Shown here in pieces: positions 1 through 12,893 of a stretch of 64,000 nt of DNA. A program made the position numbers and the translations under genes. This DNA is from Megalobrama amblycephala (lineage: Eukaryota; Chordata; Actinopteri; Cypriniformes; Xenocyprididae): NCBI RefSeq assembly GCF_018812025.1, contig NC_063054.1, positions 38,645,896 through 38,709,895 of the forward strand, in the 5' to 3' direction. The notes below the pieces were generated by a model that searched no databases, was not told where the DNA came from, and saw only the letters and a program-made list of their open reading frames with translations. Within the stretch, counting starts at the first letter, position 1; each line of letters starts with the position of its first letter.

Positions 1-171
1 TCACCGTGTCTTGCTGAGGACCGAAAGAATCTAAAAGCTTCTTACACTGTTTGAAGGTGATCCTGTATGAATTTACTATGGTTCTTCAGCAGTAAAAGTA
101 ACTGTTGTTTTCTCATAATATGATTTGAAACTGATATTTATGACAATATATATTTAATACTATTAATGAGG

Positions 172-1710
172 ATGGATGGATGGATGGATGGATGATGGAT
201 GGATGGATGGATGGATGGATGGATGGATGGATGGATGGATGACGGATGGATGGATGGATGGATGACGGATGGATGGATGGATGGATGGATGATTGGGTGC
301 ATGATCTGATGGATGGATAATTTGATGGATGGATGGATGGATGGATGGATGGATGGATGGATGGATGGATGGATGGATGACAGATGGATGATTGGATGAT
401 TGTGTGGAAGACTGGATGGATGGATGATGGATGATGGATGGACGATCGGATGGATGGATGGATAATTTGATGGATAGATGGATGGATGGATGGATGGATG
501 GATGGATGGATGGATGGATGGATGGATGGATGGAAAGACTAGACTAGACTAGACTGGATGGATGGATGGATGGATGATTGGATGGATGGATGATTGGATG
601 GATGGACGATCGGATGGATGGATGGATGGATGGATGGATGGATGGATGGATGATTGGATGGATGGACGATCGGATGGATGGATGGATGGATGGATAGATG
701 GATAATTTGATAGATGGATGGATGGATGATTGGATGGATGATGGATGGATAGATGGATGGATGGATGATTGGATGGATGGATGGATGGATGGATGGATGG
801 ATGGATGGATGGATGGATGGATGGATGGATAGATGGATGGATGGATGATTGGATGGATGGACGATCGGATGGATGGATGGATGGATGGATGGATGATTGG
901 ATGGATGGATGGATAATTTGATGGATGGATGATTGGATGGATGACGGATGGATGGATGGATGGATGGATGGATGGATGGATGGATGGATGGATGGATGGA
1001 TGAATGATTGGGTGCATGATCTGATGGATGGATAATTTGATGGATGGATGGATGGATGGATGGATGATTGGATGATTGTGTGGAAGACTGGATGGATGAT
1101 CGGATGGATGGATGGATGGATAATTTGATGGATGGATGATTGGATGGATGACGGATGGATGGATGGATGGATGGATGAATGATTGGATGGATGGATGGAT
1201 GGATGGATAGATGGATGGATGGATGATTGGATGGATGGACGATCGGATGGATGGATGGATGGATGGATGGATGGATGGATAATTTGATAGATGGATGGAT
1301 GGATGATTGGATGGATGATGGATGGATAGATGGATGGATGGATGATTGGATGGATGGATGGATGGATGGATGGATAGATGGATGGATGGATGGATGGATA
1401 GATGGATGGATGGATGATTGGATGGATGGACGATCGGATGGATGGATGGATGGATGATTGGATGGATGGATGGATAATTTGATGGATGGATGATTGGATG
1501 GATGACGGATGGATGGATGGATGGATGATTGGGTGCATGATCTGATGGATGGATAATTTGATGGATGGATGGATGACAGATGGATGGATGGATGATTGGA
1601 TGGATGGATGGATGGATGGATGAATGATTGGATGGATGGATGGATGGATGGATGGACGATCAGGTAGATGGATGGATGGATGGATGGATGGATGATTTGA
1701 TGGATGGATG
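172..1710. repeat. (GGAT)n tetranucleotide array, about 1.5 kb
   Basis: Nearly uninterrupted GGAT units on the plus strand (ATCC on the minus strand). Variant units such as GACGATCGGAT, GATTGGAT, GATAATTTGAT and an interruption with TGATTGGGTGCATGATC recur in the same order near 290, 1010 and 1530, so the array has a higher-order block structure. Long open frames reading His-Pro-Ser-Ile repeats (minus) or Met-Asp-Gly-Trp repeats (plus) are by-products of the four-base period and are not genes. Confidence 0.97.
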
Positions 1711-2550
1711 TAAAATAGAATGTTTGTTCAAAGTTTTCTGATCTTTTAACACTTTATTCATTGTTCATGGAACGTTTTTTCTGAATTGTTTTGTTGGAAG
1801 TTCATCTAACTTGTTTCAGAACGTTGAGAGAACATTCAGAAATAATGTTTTAACAACTTAATGGGAAATACTTAAAGCTTCCTCCAGAAAATCCTGATCA
1901 ATCATCATGTTGTCAGATTGTTTAATACGTCAGTGTCAGTGAACAACAGAAAGTTTCTCATACTCTTATTCTCAGAGGAAAGCAAACATTTACAGAGAAA
2001 CCGACTGACCCGCGAGAGCCTCTGAACCTTCAGTCTCATACGCTCTGAACTTCACAGTCCCGGTGGAAGCGAGGAACACGTGTTAATGAATCAGTGTCAT
2101 ACTTATTTTCTCCCTGCTGGGCTCATTATGCCAGTGTGTTTGTCTTTCTCTGCACTCATTTACTATTATTGATTTGTTCCTACGCTTTCAACCTCTTTTC
2201 CAATATCAGTAAGTAAGCAGTGCCTATTAAGCCAGAGTCTTTACAATGCGAAACTCCCTGTGGTTTTGGCGAGCGGCCATTCGCCCTACATATGGGAATA
2301 AAACCAATCCGCACACAACGTGGGAGCTTGCGATAACAAACTAGACAGAATGCAAACTTAATTTCGTTTCACGAGCTTTCCGCACTCCTTCTTTTCACAG
2401 GAGAAAGAGCTGAAAGAATTGATAGAGACGTATTAATTCAGGCCTCCTACCGTGAAACTGACAACAGCCACACATGAAAGGCTTCTACAGTCTCTGTCAT
2501 CATTATTCCGTCATTGAGACGTTTTTGCCTGTGCGAAGCAATGTTATTAC
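1711..2550. other. Single-copy-looking intergenic or intronic DNA
   Basis: Moderate GC, not obviously repetitive. Nothing coding could be supported. It lies 3' (minus-strand sense) of the candidate exon at 2551-2671 and could be its downstream intron, but that is inference. Confidence 0.4.
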
Positions 2551-2671
2551 CTTCTGATATGGTTTGCAGCCATTCAGCGGGATCTTGAACAAAAGGTAAC
2601 GCAGCACAAGCTCCCTTGTAATTCCTCTCCACATCTTCAGAGTCAGAGACCTTCTTCCAGCCGGCTTTATT
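2551..2671 (-). CDS. Candidate internal exon of an unidentified gene (40 codons + 1 nt)
   Basis: On the minus strand an open frame of about 100 codons contains a splice-bounded segment. The acceptor is ...GCACTGAACAG just above 2671 and the donor is CAGAAG/GTAATA just below 2551. The segment starts in phase 0 (Asn-Lys-Ala-Gly-Trp) and ends in phase 1 after Thr-Ile-Ser-Glu. The composition is protein-like (GWKKVSDSEDVERNYKG, then ALPFVQDPAEWLQ), unlike the low-complexity frames around it. I do not recognise the family. No partner exon was identified with confidence, so this may be an exon of a long gene extending past the left edge, or chance. Confidence 0.3.
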
Positions 2672-2982
2672 CTGTTCAGTGCATAAAAAATAAATCACAA
2701 ATGATTGAAAATGAATGTTGCAATGCCAGAGTTTCTGTTTGCATGTGGTCAAAAATGATCAAATTGATTTTTTATTTCAATAATATGATTCTACTATATT
2801 TTAGTTTGATAATGTTTTTTTTTTATTTTAATATATATATATTTTAAGGGGATTTTATGGTACTGAATTATATTTATACAGTCAGTAGCTATAATTCATT
2901 TATTGACTTTTTGAGCATAGAGCTGAAAATGAAATTTTCAACAAACTGTGGTAAATCTTGAATGTTTTGGAGAAACAGACTG

Positions 2983-4565
2983 TAGTTTGGTCTCTTTTTA
3001 AAGACAACACTTGGGAGGTTATTGCTGAAGTGGAAAACGTTTTTAAAAAAAGTGAACAAAGTTATAGAAGTTTAAAGTTATTGATATGAAAAATATATAT
3101 TTTCAGTTTTTATATGAAATATATATTTTCCAAAACACGTTTTACTCTAAAACTGCAAGAAAATCAAAGCTATACATCTAAACAAGTTGTGTTCCAAATT
3201 TAAGGTTGATATCTCAAAAAATGAGCTTTCAGTCAGATTTTGTTTGGGTGCAGTACCAAACGCTTCCACTAGATGAAATTAGTTTCCCATTTATTTCCAA
3301 TGTGCTCATTTTTAACCACTAGGAGCACAAATGTGACTATTTTCTTAGCACCATTTAACCTTTTCAAATCATGTCCATGATTTTTTTTTTTTTTTTTTTT
3401 TATAAAAATGTATTTTAAATTATAAATAATTTTTAATGTAAATTGTATATATTGATATATTTATCAAGTTTTGTACCATTCCAATGAAGTAGAAAATTCT
3501 AAAAGAAAAAAAAGGAACATTTCTCAGTCAAAAATGAACAAAGAGCAATAGAGGATTAATATATAAATAATAAAATATAAAAATGGAATATTTGTATATA
3601 AATATTTTATTATTTATATATAAATAATTTAATTTTTAATATAAATTATTTTTAATATATACTGAACTAAGGCAAGTTTTCTGAAATGTTATTTAAATAT
3701 GCAAATGAGGCATTTCCTAATTAAACATGCACATATTTGCATACATTTCCAGAACACTGGATAAAGCCAGGATTAAAATTGTAGTTTGATTTTGTTGACA
3801 TATTAGATTTAAATGATTTTACAGGGGAGATTTTGGATTTCTCTTTTTAACACAGACTGAAGTTTGGACTCTTTTTAAAGACGATACTTGGGAGATTATT
3901 GCTGGAATGGAAAAAGTTTTAAAAAGTAAACTTAAAGTTATAGAAGTTTAAGTTTATTGTCATGAGAAATGCACAAAAATAATATTTTCAATTTTTATAT
4001 GAAATATATATTTTCCAAAACATGTTTTACTCTAAAACTGCAAGAAAACCAAAGCTATAAATCTAAACAAGTCATTCCAAAATTTGAGGTTAATATCTCA
4101 AAAAATGAGCTTTCAGTCAGATGTTGTTTGGGTGCAGTACCAAACGCTTCCACTAGATGAAATTCGTTTCCCATTTATTTCTCTTTTTTGACAAGAGTGA
4201 CACATTTTTTCAGCACCATTTAACCTTTTCGAATCATGTCCATGAAATTTTTCAAGTGCCAAAACCTTTACCAAGTTTCGTACAATTCTGATAAATTAAA
4301 AATTCTAAAAAAACAAAACATAAAATGTTTTGGTCAAAAACAAACCAAGAGCAACAGAGGTTTAATATATAAATAATAAAATTATTGAACTAAGGCAAGT
4401 TTTCTGAAATGTTATGTTTAAATATGCAAATGAGGTATTTTCTGATTAAATATGCACACATTTGCATACATTTCCAGAACAGTGGATAAAGCCAGGAACA
4501 AAATTCTAGTTCAGACATATTAGAGTTAAAGTTTTTTACAGAGGAGATTTTGGATTTCTCTTTTT
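2983..4565. repeat. Tandemly duplicated interspersed repeat (two diverged copies)
   Basis: Copy 1 (about 2983-3850) and copy 2 (about 3855-4565) match block by block in the same order: ACTGTAGTTTGG / ACTGAAGTTTGG, TATATTTTCCAAAACA, GGGTGCAGTACCAAACGCTT, CTAAGGCAAGTTTTCTGAAA, TTTGCATACATTTCCAGAAC and GAGATTTTGGATTTCTC. A third, inverted copy of the first half lies in a prpf39 intron at about 38450-38830, so this is a dispersed family. No coding capacity seen. Confidence 0.85.
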
Positions 4566-5529
4566 TTTTTTCACTCAATAAATCAGAAAATACTGTCAAC
4601 AGACTGAAAGAAACACCTTTTCACCATGTGTTCAGGAATAAAATGTTCTATGAATCAGGTGAATGATGTATGAGCAAACACAGAATATAGATATGGTGTG
4701 TGTGAAGCTGCTGAAGTGGACAATTATGACTCAAACTCGCTGCCTTTAAAGAGATGGATTGATATTGAAATCTACAGACGCCAGGGGATGAAGTGCAATA
4801 AAATACTTAAATGTGTATTTTGGATATTTTCTTTGCACTAGTGTGAAAGAAGATGTGTTAGGAAGCAAAATAGACCTCAAAATTGACCAGTGCATGAAAA
4901 ACCATGTTTTCCCTGTAGTGTCTCGCCTTAACAGACTAAAAAAAACACAGAAACATTTCTACTTTTGTGTTCAACAGAAAAGAGAGTTTTTCCTTTCTAA
5001 CCAAAAAGCAATCAAGCAGATCATATGAAGAAAGTTTGTGGCGAAAAGACACTGTGTGGAAAGTTATAAATGTTTATTGTCCCCTCGATCCATCTGAAAT
5101 TGCATTACGAGATTCTCACAGGCTTGCGGGCTGAATATTAGATTTCTAGAAAAGTCAATAGAGGACCTCATTATTAAAGTGAATAAATATTCTCACCCCT
5201 CAAAGCGAACTCAAATCCTGCATTTCTCAAATGCTGAGTTTTTTATTTATTATCGATAGGATAATGCTGACACACACTATTCTGCCTCATGGCTTTTTAT
5301 ATGAAAGTGAATGTGTGTGAACAGAGAAACTCGCCAATAACTCATGAATGACTTTATTAGACTAGATTGCTTCACCTCGTCTGTCTGCGGTCGGAGGCCG
5401 GTGTCTGTCGCACTATTTCTGCACTACATTCATTTTAGATTTGATTGATCTCTGTATATTTCAGCAATGTTGGAATACAAACTTGATCTTGCTAAACCAC
5501 TGGGGTTTTTTTTGCAGTTTTGTCACTCA
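4566..5529. other. Intergenic stretch without supported features
   Basis: Mostly unique-looking sequence with normal complexity. Short open frames only. No splice-bounded coding segment, RNA gene or transposon ends were recognised. Confidence 0.4.
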
Positions 5530-8500
5530 AAAAAAATGGTGTAGATAATTTTCACTCAGAAATTGCTAGTAAATTGTTTCAAAATAAATTCTACATTGAA
5601 AACGAATTTTGTGTAGACACACTTTTCACTTAAAAATTGTTAGTAAATTGTTTCAAAATAATTCTACATTGACAAAAATTAGTGTAGAAATCATTTTCAC
5701 TCAGTAATTGCTAGTAAATGGTTTCAAAATAAATTCTACATTGAAAAAAAAATGATGTAGAAACCATTTTCACTCACAAATTTCTAGTAAATTGTTTCAA
5801 AATAAATTCTACATTGACAAAAATTAGTGTAGAAACAATTTTCACTCAGAAATTGCTAGTAAATTGTTTCAAAATAAATTCTACTTTGACAAAAATTTGT
5901 ATAGACACACTTTTCACTTAGAAATTGTTAGTAAATTGTTTCAAAATAAATTCTACATTAAAAAACGAATTGGTGTAGACACAATTTTCACTCACAAATT
6001 TCTAGTAAATTGTTTCAAAATAAATTCTACATTGACAAAAATCAGTGTAGAAACAATTTTCACTCAGAAATTTCTAGTAAATTGTTTCAAAATAAATTCT
6101 ACATTGACAAAAATCAGTGTAGAAACAATTTTCACTCAGAAATTGCTAGTAAATTGTTTCAAAATAAATTCTACATTGACAAAAATTAGTGTAGAAACAA
6201 TTTTCACTCAGAAATTGCTAGTAAATTGTTTCAAAATAAATTCTACATTTACAAAAATTTGTGTAGACAATTTTCACTCAGAAATTGCTAGTTAATTATT
6301 TCAAAATAAATTCTACTTTGAAAAAAATTGGTGTAGACACTTTTCACTTAGAAATTGTTAGTAAATTGTTTCAAAATAAATTCTACATTGACAAAAATTA
6401 GTGTAAAAATACTTTTGACTCAGAAATTGCTAGTGAATTGTTTCAAAATAAATTTGAAAAAAAATGGTGTAGACACTTTTCACTTAGAAATTGTTTCAAA
6501 ATAAATTCTACTTTGAAAAAAAATTGGTGTAGAAACAATTTTCACTCACAAATTTCTAGTACATTGTTTCAAAATAAATTCTACATTGACAAAAATCAGT
6601 GTAGACACAATTTTCACTCACAAATTTCTAGTAAATTGTTTCAAAATAAATTCTACATTGACAAAAATCAGTGTAGAAACAATTTTCACTCAGAAATTTC
6701 TAGTAAATTGTTTCAAAATAAATTCTACATTGACAAAAATCAGTGTAGAAACAATTTTCACTCAGAAATTGCTAGTAAATTGTTTCAAAATAAATTCTAC
6801 TTTGACAAAAATTTGTATAGACACACTTTTCACTTAGAAATTGTTAGTAAATTGTTTCAAAATAAATTCTACATTAAAAAACGAATTGGTGTAGACACAA
6901 TTTTCACTCACAAATTTCTAGTAAATTGTTTCAAAATAAATTCTACATTGACAAAAATCAGTGTAGAAACAATTTTCACTCAGAAATTTCTAGTAAATTG
7001 TTTCAAAATAAATTCTACATTGACAAAAATGAGTGTAGAAATCATTTTCACTCAGTAATTGCTAGTAAATTGTTTCAAAATAAATTCTACATTGACAAAA
7101 ATTGGTGTAAAAACACTTTTCACTCAGAAATTGCTAGTGAATTGTTTCAAAATAAATTCTACATTGACAAAAATGAGTGTAGAAATCATTTTCACTCCGT
7201 AATTGCTAGTAAATTGTTTCAAAATAAATTCTACATTGACAAAAATTGGTGTAAAAACACTTTTCACTCAGAAATTGCTAGTGAATTGTTTCAAAATAAA
7301 TTCTACATTGACAAAAATTAGTGTAGAAACAATTTTCACTCAGAAATTGCTAGTAAATTGTTTCAAAATAAATTCTACATTGACAAAATTAGTGTAGAAA
7401 TCATTTTCACTCAGTAATTGCTAGTAAATTGCTTCAAAATAAATTCTACATTGACAAAAATTAGTGTAGAAACAATTTTCACTCAGAAATTGCTAGTAAA
7501 TTGTTTCAAAATAAATTCTACATTGACAAAATTAGTGTAGAAATCATTTTCACTCAGTAATTGCTAGTAAATTGTTTCAAAATAAATTCTACATTGACAA
7601 AAATTGGTGTAAAAACACTTTTCACTCAGAAATTGCTAGTGAATTGTTTCAAAATAAATTCTACATTGACAAAAATGAGTGTAGAAATCATTTTCACTCA
7701 GTAATTGCTAGTAAATTGTTTCAAAATAAATTCTACATTGACAAAAATTGGTGTAAAAACACTTTTCACTCAGAAATTGCTAGTGAATTGTTTCAAAATA
7801 AATTCTACATTGACAAAAATTAGTGTAGAAACAATTTTCACTCAGAAATTGCTAGTAAATTGTTTCAAAATAAATTCTACATTGACAAAAATTGGTGTAA
7901 AAACACTTTTCACTCAGAAATTGCTAGTGAATTGTTTCAAAATAAATTCTACATTGACAAAAATTAGTGTAGAAACAATTTTCACTCAGTAATTGCTAGT
8001 GAATTGTTTCAAAATAAATTCTACATTGACAAAAATTAGTGTAGAAACAATTTTCACTCAGAAATTGCTAGTAAATTGTTTCAAAATAAATTCTACATTG
8101 ACAAAAATGAGTGTAGAAATCATTTTCACTCAGTAATTGCTAGTGAATTGTTTCAAAATAAATTCTACATTGACAAAAATTAGTGTAGAAACAATTTTCA
8201 CTCAGAAATTGCTAGTAAATTGTTTCAAAATAAATTCTACATTGACAAAAATTAGTGTAGAAACAATTTTCACTCAGAAATTGCTAGTAAATTGTTTCAA
8301 AATAAATTCTACATTGACAAAATTAGTGTAGAAATCATTTTCACTCAGTAATTGCTAGTAAATTGCTTCAAAATAAATTCTACATTGACAAAAATTAGTG
8401 TAGAAACAATTTTCACTCAGAAATTGCTAGTGAATTGTTTCAAAATAAATTTGAAAAAAAATGGTGTAGACACTTTTCACTTAGAAATTGTTTCAAAATA

Positions 8501-8842
8501 AATTCTACTTTGAAAAAAAATTGGTGTAGAAACAATTTTCACTCACAAATTTCTAGTACATTGTTTCAAAATAAATTCTACATTGACAAAAATTAGTGTA
8601 GACACACTTTTCACTTATAAATTGTTAGTAAACTGTTTCAAAATAAATTCTACTTTGAAAAAAAAATTGATGTAGAAACAATTTTCCTCAGAAATTGTTA
8701 GTGAATTGTTTCAGAATAAATTCTATTCAATTTCTGAGCAAAAATTGTGTCTATACCAATTTTTGTCAATTTAGAATTTATTTTGAAACAATTCACTAGC
8801 AATTTCTGAGTGAAAATGGTTTCTATACCAATTTTTTGCAGT
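5530..8842. repeat. 72-bp tandem array (about 45 copies) closed by an inverted copy
   Basis: The monomer contains CAGAAATTGCTAGTAAATTG, TTTCAAAATAAATTCTACAT and TGACAAAAATTAGTGTAGAA. The period is 72 bp, so two frames stay open with 24-residue peptide repeats; these are not genes. Variants (GTAAAAACAC, GTAGAAATCA, CTAGTGAATT) alternate in runs, showing block duplication. From about 8730 the orientation flips: CAATTTTTGTCAATTTAGAA and ATTCACTAGCAATTTCTGAG are reverse complements of the monomer. The array is thus bounded by inverted ends and finishes at TTTTTTGCAGTGCACTGC. Confidence 0.95.
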
Positions 8843-9489
8843 GCACTGCATCTAACATATACACTTTACCAGTTCACACATTCAAATCAATTCTCCATAT
8901 TCCGGCTAACACATCACTCTGACACCCTTCAAATCGAGCAGTGACTGTTGTGCAAGGTCTCATTCTTCACTAGAGATGTTTGCCTTGAATTTCTGCCGCT
9001 CTGTGCATTTTAATTATCCGTATTATTCTCACAGCGGTCGCACAGCCCGTGACGCCCAGAGACCTGATTGGTATTTCTGTAAGGTTTTTAGAAGCACTGG
9101 AGACAATTTACTTCTCCTCCTCGAGTTAATTCATTTATTTATGTGTGGCGAATGAAGATTTAGCATTGTTAGTTACACAAACACAATGACATCTCAGGGA
9201 GATTAAAGCATCCCGTCCACCGCGGCGCATGCTGTGAATTAATTAGCTGGTTAGGAACAGAACGATCCCTTAGAGTAGTAAACACAGCCCACACCAGAAC
9301 ATCGACACCGGCCTGCGTTCACATCCACTCAAATTACTGCATTACTGAAGCTCAAACATGGTGCAGCGTTCTCAGAGAATGATAACTGGTGATTAAAGAT
9401 TTGACAATATAACAGTAGATTTGACTATGCAAACAGGTCTAATTCAAAATAAGCCATGTTTTCAACATGAAAACTGTAAATAACAATGG

Positions 9490-9622
9490 TAAACTCTCAG
9501 TACATGATGCCATGGTGACATTCTGCTCCTGAATGAGCTCAGCTGTGACATTTCCCGTGTAAGTGCATTTTTTCCTGCCACTACGGATGATGATGGACTC
9601 TTGAGTTACACTGAAAGAGCAA
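9490..9622 (-). CDS. Weak candidate exon, unidentified
   Basis: On the minus strand a strong acceptor (TTATTGCTCTTTCAG, ending just above 9622) leads into an open frame reading VTQESIIIRSGRKKC followed by TYTGNVTAELIQEQNVTMAS. It has two Cys and two N-glycosylation-type Asn-Val-Thr motifs, so it would fit an extracellular protein. No good donor was found: GTACTGAG at about 9505 is the nearest, and the frame runs on. The family is not recognised. It lies on the same strand as the candidate exon at 2551-2671, but a link is unproven. Confidence 0.15.
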
Positions 9623-10019
9623 TAACAACATGCAAAACGCACAGCTGAAAATCAAACACTGCCAAGAGAAGCTGTCGAGGCTGTTTAAGGGCAGGTATTT
9701 TAGTGTTTGCATGAAAATGCATTGAAAAAAAAGCAAGACGATGCAGCGTCCAAACGCATCCACTTCTGAGCTGACGTATATATTAGAGCGCAGGCTCGTA
9801 TTTTTGCAATTACGGTCTAATTAAAGGCTTTGGATTTCTCCCAATAGTGCTGACTTGGGTATCAAATTGGTGAAAATGTTATTTATCTATTCTGCTAGTG
9901 TTGCTGTTTGAGCATGAAAAGCTTATTATTATTCTCTATATCAGTGTCAGTGTTTCTGAACTCCCTGAAACGCCTCCATCTTCACAATGTTCCTCATTTA
10001 AATAATTTATGCGCATAAT

Positions 10020-10250
10020 AAAGGGGCGGGGCCTGGTTGAGTTAGTTAGTAACTGGCGGTTATGGTAAGGGGCGGGACATTTCCCAAACACCAATCACAA
10101 CACACTGCTCCAGCCGACCAATCAGAGCACATTGTGCTTTTCAGAAGGAGGGGCTTCATAGAGACAGGAAGTAAACAGAGCGTTACTGACAGACTGGGAA
10201 GAGAGGAGCTGCAACAATGAGGAAAATAATCAACATTCAAGCATGATGGG
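10020..10250. repeat. Interspersed cyprinid repeat fragment
   Basis: Begins AAAGGGGCGGGGCC and contains CGACCAATCAGAGCAC and GGAGGGGCTTCATAGAGAC, a combination that I recall from dispersed fish repeats. Only one copy occurs in this window, so the assignment rests on memory. Confidence 0.45.
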
Positions 10251-10607
10251 TTTTACACGCTTTTGTTTTTCTAAACACTATTTGGTCCAAAACTAGCTAA
10301 CCAACCCATAATAGCTCTGTGTCTGGAAGCTTTGTGTAAGTTTTGTGTAAATTAAGAAAGTAGTCCGTTTCTTGGCTCATTAAACACATGCAGGAACACT
10401 TTGTCTCCTATTGCTGTCCTCGCTGATTGATTTTTTGTTTGCGTCTGCAGTAATTTCAGTCTGCTCTTGTTGACTGACCTCTATCATTTGCAATTATGTT
10501 CAATGCCCAAATTTTCCTGACACACTATTTTTTTCACTGAAAATGTTAGCGCTGCAGTTTAAACATGTTTTACCAAGTGAAATCAATATTGTAACTTCAT
10601 GCAATTA

Positions 10608-10720
10608 AAGGATTAGTTCAGTTCAGAATTAAAATTTCCTGATAATTTACTCACCCCATAATTATCACCGATAATCAAATGAACACACTGGCTCCTCAGA
10701 GATCAGACCTTGACACAGGG
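10608..10720. repeat. MITE fragment (TTAAAGGATTAGTTCA end)
   Basis: Starts ATTAAAGGATTAGTTCAG and continues with TAATTTACTCACCCCATAAT. This resembles the left ends of the TTAA-flanked MITEs elsewhere in the window (for example 23082 and 32815). The right end is missing or too diverged to place. Confidence 0.55.
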
Positions 10721-11117
10721 TTATTAAAGTTAACTGAAACTAAAACTAAAAAAACATGTATATTTTACACACTTTTAAGAGACGTTTGTTTTTGGAAAAA
10801 CAGCATCTGATTCACTCTTTGATTTTCAGAACTCCCTCAAGAGAAAAGGTCATTATAATTCTGTATGAATCATTACTTTATTGGAGATCAAAATAAGTAA
10901 ACCGCCTCGCCTCTGCCATCAAAAACATTCAGAATTAATGAAACGTCACGTCCCACAAGAGCCGCACTCAAAAGCATTAAATATGTTGTTATTTTACAGT
11001 TCAAGCAGAAGTGTCACACATGCTTTACTGCTAACATGATGTACTCGGATTACAGACTCATTAGCATACTGATTTGCCTAATATTCACAATAAAAGATTC
11101 TCATTACTACGATTTTC

Positions 11118-11220
11118 CTTCATGGGTTCGATTCCCAGGAAATACATCGACTGATAAAATGCAGACCTTGAATGCATCCGAGTCACTTTAGATAAAAGCA
11201 TCTGCCAAATGCATAAATGA
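11118..11220 (+). repeat. tRNA-derived SINE remnant (3' part)
   Basis: Contains a Pol III B-box-like GGTTCGATTCC at about 11,125 and then the tail CACTTTAGATAAAAGCATCT followed by GCCAAATGCATAAATG. That tail is typical of cyprinid tRNA-derived SINEs of the DANA/HE1 kind. The A box and 5' head are not recognisable, so the copy is truncated. Confidence 0.65.
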
Positions 11221-12779
11221 AAAGATTTTTACTCACACACTCAAACATCATCACTTTGAGTCACATCAAGATCAAAATCAACTCGCTTTTCTGTGACCGC
11301 AACCATAACTCAAGATTTGTTGACCTGGAAAGAGGACGTTTAATAACCAAACAGCATAGTATTATTATTGCATGTTATTGCAGTCTAATAAAACGGTTAT
11401 TCAAACATTAATTGAAGAACATATAAATACAATGAACATGCAATATAGTGCATATATTTAGCAAAATGTTCCTTTCCAAGTTTTTGAACTTTTCTGAGGT
11501 AAATGTGACGTTATATGACATTGTTTACAAGCTGTTTATTGACGCCTTTTCGCGTTTGAAACGCTGATTGATCAATTACACGAGACGTGAGAAGTTGTTC
11601 TGTATCTTTCAACATTCCTTCTGATGTTCATGCATGTTTATTTCATCCGTGACTGAAGATTTGTTAACGAGTGACCTAAAAAGATGTTAATTAATAGCCA
11701 AACAACGTAAAATTACCATCACTTCTTGTTGTAGATGTTTAAAAATGCTACACAGTCCTAATAAGAGCTAAAATCTTCAAGACATCATGACTTTAAAAAC
11801 ATCTTTTGATTAAAAAAACTTCTTGCAATTAGAATTTTACAGCCAAAATTTCATGTATATCCAATAAGATGCAAATTAAACTCATTTGCAAGGCTATTAA
11901 ACTAGAGAATCCACCAGTGAATTGAGACAGATATAGCACATGTTAGAGCTGCTTTTGGCCACATAAAACACTGTGAAAGAAAGACATGCTTTTACTTGCT
12001 GATTACGAAGTGTGACCTCACTCCCTCTGTGACCCTCGAAACATCCAAGCTCACAATAACCAATTCATTTTCTTTCTGTCGGAGATGACGGCCCCCAGAG
12101 TGTGATGTGACGCCCCAGATGGCGGCTTTACGTGAAACATAGATGATTTGCGGCCTGACAAATGAAGCGGGGAAAACAGGAGGTGCTGTTGACTCATTTT
12201 TCACATTATAATGAACTGCAGCATCGGGGAGGAACATGTTCAGGTTCAGCCGGTGTGACGGCGGCAGTCGTTCGGGTCACGGGTCAAACTCGGCACATTA
12301 GGAGGATCGTAACGGTGTCAGCGAGCGGATATCCTACTTTCTGTCGTGCAGGAATCGCTCACACGATTCTACGAAACACCTCCAGCTTCATTTCTTCTGA
12401 ATAATTCATGCTTCATTAATTGGAAAGTAAATGAATTCCAATGTTTCCATACATGAATAATGTGAACGATTAGTCTGTCTAAATCATTTACCAGCATCCC
12501 TTGAGAAACCAGAGCGACCCGTGAGCGTCTTTTCACCTTACGCTCATCGTGTATTTGCACAAGTCGAGTTTTTGTTTAAAATCAATAGATATTTCTATAC
12601 AATGAAAGCAAGAGCACCAACATGAAATGTGAAGAGAGCTTTGTGATTGACTGTACAAATAGATTTGACAAGAAATCTGAGGTGTATTTCTGCAGACTGC
12701 CAAAATGAGAAGCAAATGGATCGCTGCAATTCACAGAAATAACTGGATTTGCCATTTTCATTTTGTGTCAATGTGTTGA

Positions 12780-12893
12780 ATTTTGGGGTAAAATCACATT
12801 ATATATTGTATTGGCAACTCATCAATTAATATTTACCATCTTATATTCTGCATGATTGGATGTTTTAAAAAAAAAAACTGACAAAAACTATAA
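12780..12893 (+). repeat. Direct repeat, copy 1, left of a palindromic array
   Basis: About 114 bp from TTTTGGGGTAAAATCA to ACTGACAAAAACTATA. It is near-identical to 13855-13968 in the same orientation. The two copies bracket the 12.9-13.7 kb array and the segment after it. Confidence 0.9.

Larger units (their letters stand above)
8843..12779. other. Gene-poor stretch, largely unique
   Basis: Holds a few repeat remnants (10,020-10,250; 10,608-10,720; a SINE tail at 11,118-11,220) and one weak candidate exon near 9.5 kb. Otherwise normal-complexity DNA without long open frames. It could be intron of a large gene, but nothing in the sequence proves that. Confidence 0.4.

Noticed and set aside
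544..1538. Long minus-strand frames of His-Pro-Ser-Ile repeats
   Set aside because: Direct translation of the (GGAT)n array; no non-repeat sequence or splice context.
5864..8331. Plus-strand frames with 24-residue repeats (NCFKINSTLTKISVETIFTQ type)
   Set aside because: The 72-bp monomer is divisible by three and keeps two frames open; breaks follow indels in the array, and there is no start context or conserved usage.
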